Source: Palsa-601 sp963801185
GTDB taxonomy: Bacteria; Actinomycetota; Acidimicrobiia; Acidimicrobiales; Bog-793
Assembly (NCBI GenBank): GCA_963801185.1
Contig: CAWDDW010000001.1
Coordinates: 124,001 to 188,000 of the forward strand
DNA length: 64,000 nucleotides
Direction: 5' to 3'
Shown here: one piece after another, positions 61,772 to 64,000 of the stretch
How the letters are laid out: every line of letters starts with the position of its first letter
How positions within the stretch are numbered: position 1 is the stretch's first letter
Made by a program: the position numbers and the translations under genes
The notes under the pieces: model-generated
What the model was told of the DNA's origin: nothing
Databases searched by the model: none
Seen by the model: the letters and a program-made list of their open reading frames with translations, nothing else

Positions 61772-62601
61772 GTGCTCCGGTGGCCTCCGCGACTGACTCG
61801 GCCAGCTTCCCGCTGCGCATTCTCCCGCCTGCCGCCTACGGCGCCGGGAGAGCCCGGCGCCTCGTCGAGCGCAACGTGGTCGCGTACCGCAGACGGTGGT
61901 GGATATTGGTCTCGGGTTTCTTCGAGCCTTTCTTCTACCTGCTCTCGATCGGTCTCGGCCTCAACGGCCTCGTGGGGCGGCTGCCGCTTGCCGGCCATGC
62001 CGTCACGTACGCCGTGTACGTGGCACCGGGGCTGCTTGCGTCATCGGCGATGAACGGTGCTCTGTTCGACTCGACGTTCAACATCTTTTTCAAGCTGAAG
62101 ATCTCGAAGACCTACGACGCCGTGCTCTCCACCCCTGTGGGGGTCCGCGACATCGCCATCGGCGAGGTCACCTGGGCGCTCATGCGGGGATCGATCTACT
62201 CCTTCGCATTCCTCGTCGTGATGGCAGCGATGGGCTTCGTTGCGACGTGGTGGGCGATCCTCTGTTTCCCGGCAGCGATGTTGATCGGCTTCGCCTTTGC
62301 CGGGATCGGGATGGGAGCGACTTGCTACATGCGACGTTGGCAGGACTTCGACTACGTGTCGCTCGCGTCGATACCCATGTTCTTGTTCTCCGCCGTCTTC
62401 TACCCACTGTCGGTCTATCCGGGATGGCTCCAGCTGGCTGTGTCGTGCACTCCTCTCTACCAAGGGGTCGACATGTTGCGGGAGCTCGACGCCGGAGTCC
62501 TCACGCCAGCGCTCATCGGCCATGCGGCCTACCTGTTCCTCCTCGGCGCGGCCGGCGTGACCCTCGCCGCCCGCCGCCTCGGCATTCTGCTCCGGCCCTG
62601 A
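61768..62601 (+). CDS. ABC-2 type exporter permease 2
   Basis: The 277-aa protein is a paralogue of the preceding permease, with RNVVAYRRRWWILVSGFFEP at the N-terminus and FLFSAVFYPLSVYPGWLQLA. The two would form a heterodimeric channel with the DrrA-like ATPase. It overlaps the previous stop by 4 nt. Confidence 0.85.
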   Translation: MSAPVASATDSASFPLRILPPAAYGAGRARRLVERNVVAYRRRWWILVSGFFEPFFYLLSIGLGLNGLVGRLPLAGHAVTYAVYVAPGLLASSAMNGALFDSTFNIFFKLKISKTYDAVLSTPVGVRDIAIGEVTWALMRGSIYSFAFLVVMAAMGFVATWWAILCFPAAMLIGFAFAGIGMGATCYMRRWQDFDYVSLASIPMFLFSAVFYPLSVYPGWLQLAVSCTPLYQGVDMLRELDAGVLTPALIGHAAYLFLLGAAGVTLAARRLGILLRP

Positions 62602-62618
62602 CGAGTCGGTGCGCCGGC

Positions 62619-62635
62619 GCGGCGCTTGGCGCCGC
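62619..62635 (+). terminator. Hairpin after the ABC exporter operon
   Basis: GCGGCGC (62619-62625) pairs with GCGCCGC (62629-62635) over a TTG loop, 17 bases after the stop of the second permease. There is no U tract. Confidence 0.45.
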
Positions 62636-62799
62636 CGCGCGCCGCTGGCGCCGCCACTTCAACTCGTGAATCCGGCGTCACGCCGGCGCAACGTGAGCTA
62701 CACGGTTCGCGATTGCTCACCTGGTGGCTGTCGCGGCGCTCAGCGAGACCGCCAGGCCGAAAGCGCGACACGCGCACCCCGTGCCTAGCTTGCCTAGCC

Positions 62800-63720
62800 A
62801 TGGCCCGGCCGAACGCCTACCCGCTGAGCGGCCGGGTGGCGGTGCCGGGGACCGCCCGGACTGCCGGAACGGCCGGCCTCGTACTCGCTCGCAGCCGACA
62901 GTTCGCGGTCTGCGACGTGTGCCAGGGGCCCGCACGTCCGGGGTGCTCGATGTGCTGGAGCTGCCTCACGCTACGAGTGAGGCTCGGTCGCCCTCTCTGG
63001 CCGGTGGTCCCGATCTCTCTCGTCCCGGCTCGGTCGGCTGCCCACTGCGCCCTCGTCGCCTACAAGGCGGCAGCCTCTACCGCCGCTCGACGCAGCGCTG
63101 CAGACGAGCTCGTCCACGTCGTCAGCGACTGGCTGGGCGCTCACGCAGCGTGTCTCAGCGGCTCTGTTGGAGGAGGTCGCCGCCTGGCCCTTGTGCCGGT
63201 ACCCTCGTCGAGCGGCGGTCGCCCCTCGTGGGCAGGCCGGCACCCGGTCGATGTTCTCTGGCAGCGTGCCGCCTCCGAGCAGCTCGAGGGACGCGTGGAG
63301 CTGGTGCCGTTGCTTCGTGCCGGGGCGGCGCCGCCGAGTCGGCTTCGCCCGAGCGAGGACGGCTTCGTCGTGGAGGAGAGAGACCTCTCGGTGCGTCAGG
63401 TCGTCGTCGTCGACGATCTCTTCGTCTCCGGTGCCCGCGCGATGAGCGCAGCGGCAGCCCTCGAGCGGGCAGGGGTCTCGGTGCGGGCCGTCGTCCCGGT
63501 CGCGAGATTCGTGCGGCCCGACCACAACGACGCGACAGCCGCCTACTGGCGAGCCTTCGGCGGTGTCCCGGCGGACGACGCACGATGCGCGATCTGTGCC
63601 CGGGGACCGGCCGGCCTGGCTGGGCACCAGGGGCTCGGCCCCGACGACCGGCCGGGTCCAGCAGCTGGCGGGCCGGTGGCCTGTGGCGGGGCGACAGCGG
63701 TCGAGCGCCTGAGCGCCTGA
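62800..63720 (+). CDS. ComF-like phosphoribosyltransferase-domain protein
   Basis: The roughly 306-aa product has an N-terminal zinc-finger-like cluster (VCDVCQGPARPGCSMCWSC) and a phosphoribosyltransferase fold with the PRPP motif VVVVDDLFVSGARAMSAA, as in ComF. Other family blocks are LALVPVPSSSGGRPSWAGRH and ALVAYKAAAS. A second CxxC (ARCAICARG) is near the C-terminus. ComF proteins act in DNA uptake in naturally competent bacteria. The start at the ATG near 62800 is chosen because the upstream frame is not protein-like. Confidence 0.75.
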   Translation: MARPNAYPLSGRVAVPGTARTAGTAGLVLARSRQFAVCDVCQGPARPGCSMCWSCLTLRVRLGRPLWPVVPISLVPARSAAHCALVAYKAAASTAARRSAADELVHVVSDWLGAHAACLSGSVGGGRRLALVPVPSSSGGRPSWAGRHPVDVLWQRAASEQLEGRVELVPLLRAGAAPPSRLRPSEDGFVVEERDLSVRQVVVVDDLFVSGARAMSAAAALERAGVSVRAVVPVARFVRPDHNDATAAYWRAFGGVPADDARCAICARGPAGLAGHQGLGPDDRPGPAAGGPVACGGATAVERLSA

Positions 63721-63803
63721 GCGCCGGCTGAGAGACGACGAAATACCGGACCCGTCGGGGCCGCCCCTGCATAAGCTGCGCCAATGAGCGCACAGAGCGC
63801 GCG

Positions 63804-64000
63804 GTGTTGAACTCCCTCGTACATGGGCTGCTCTCGATCAGGGGCTGGGCGGCGTACGTCATCCCGGCAGCGCTCTGTTTCGGCGAGGCTGCCATCTTTC
63901 TGGGCTTCTTCATCCCCGGCGAGATAGCCGTGGTCTACGGCGGAGTGCTCGCTTCCCAACATCACGTGAGCCTCCCGATCATGCTTGCCGGTGTCGTGGT
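63804..64000 (+). CDS. DedA family membrane protein, 3' truncated by window edge
   Basis: The visible 65 codons give a DedA-type N-terminus: WAAYVIPAALCFGEAAIFLG then FFIPGEIAVVYGGVLASQHH, with the conserved PGE. The family is involved in membrane homeostasis and lipid flipping. GTG 63804 or TTG 63807 is the nearest start. An ATG at 63784, positioned 6 bases after TAAGCT like a leaderless start, opens a different frame that ends after eight codons at 63810. A missing base between 63784 and 63803 would fuse the two. Confidence 0.8.
   Translation, partial: MLNSLVHGLLSIRGWAAYVIPAALCFGEAAIFLGFFIPGEIAVVYGGVLASQHHVSLPIMLAGVV

Noticed and set aside
1..64000. CRISPR arrays and complete insertion sequences
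   Set aside because: No regularly spaced repeats and no complete transposase with terminal inverted repeats were seen.

Overview
The window is high-GC DNA with frequent GTG/TTG starts, 4-nt start/stop overlaps and a DinB-fold enzyme of the mycothiol-dependent class. Together with the order uvrC-rapZ-yvcK-gap-pgk-tpiA-secG this points to an actinobacterium, possibly an Acidimicrobiia-type lineage (inference). At least eight otherwise well-conserved genes carry a single-base frameshift or small deletion, one of them in a G run. This looks more like consensus errors of a draft assembly than gene decay, and the affected genes are annotated over their whole length.

Left edge to 8.2 kb: a cluster built around a free-standing carrier protein. 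It holds a stand-alone adenylation enzyme cut by the window edge, a convergent FAD/NAD(P)-binding oxidoreductase, and a tightly packed run of a MetA-like homoserine O-acyltransferase, a MetY-like PLP enzyme, a phosphopantetheinyl transferase, an acyl carrier protein and an aaRS-like amino acid:[carrier protein] ligase. This is the most interesting candidate system here: amino-acid activation on a carrier protein linked to homoserine/sulfur chemistry.

8.2-20.3 kb: housekeeping. A mycothiol-type DinB enzyme, nadA, uvrC, a methyltransferase, rapZ, yvcK, gap, pgk, tpiA and secG are followed by an oligopeptide-type ABC substrate-binding lipoprotein (frameshifted) and tRNA-Leu(GAG). whiA, usually between yvcK and gap in actinobacteria, is absent.

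20.3-25.8 kb: an accessory island starting at the tRNA-Leu 3' end. It carries a C-terminal remnant of a serine recombinase, a C-terminal DUF1998 remnant (family that includes DISARM DrmB), an intact OLD-like ATPase/TOPRIM gene, an Mrr-like PD-(D/E)XK endonuclease, a small tail-anchored protein, and DNA-binding/antitoxin scraps. It reads as a partly eroded defence island.

25.8-46.9 kb: cell-surface and metabolic accessory genes. These include a cellulose-synthase-like GT2, a GT39-like GT-C enzyme, a GH26-like secreted hydrolase, two PQQ-type beta-propeller proteins, a secreted repeat protein, an Xi-class GST, a PhyH dioxygenase, an Orn/Lys/Arg decarboxylase family protein, two unusual coiled-coil proteins flanking a hexanucleotide tandem repeat, a membrane-anchored extracytoplasmic protein, a DUF1203 protein, an alpha/beta hydrolase, an MBL-rhodanese fusion, a methyltransferase and an SGNH-type esterase.

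46.9-64 kb: a PadR regulator with a likely operator, a 1164-aa subtilase-like secreted protein whose usual HGT motif is not visible, an arginase-fold protein, two polytopic membrane proteins, a membrane-anchored N,N-dimethylformamidase-beta-like protein, a lytic transglycosylase with an extra lipid-binding-like domain and Thr/Ser tail, a P-loop kinase-like gene, a DrrA-type ABC exporter with two ABC-2 permeases, a ComF-like phosphoribosyltransferase and the start of a DedA protein.
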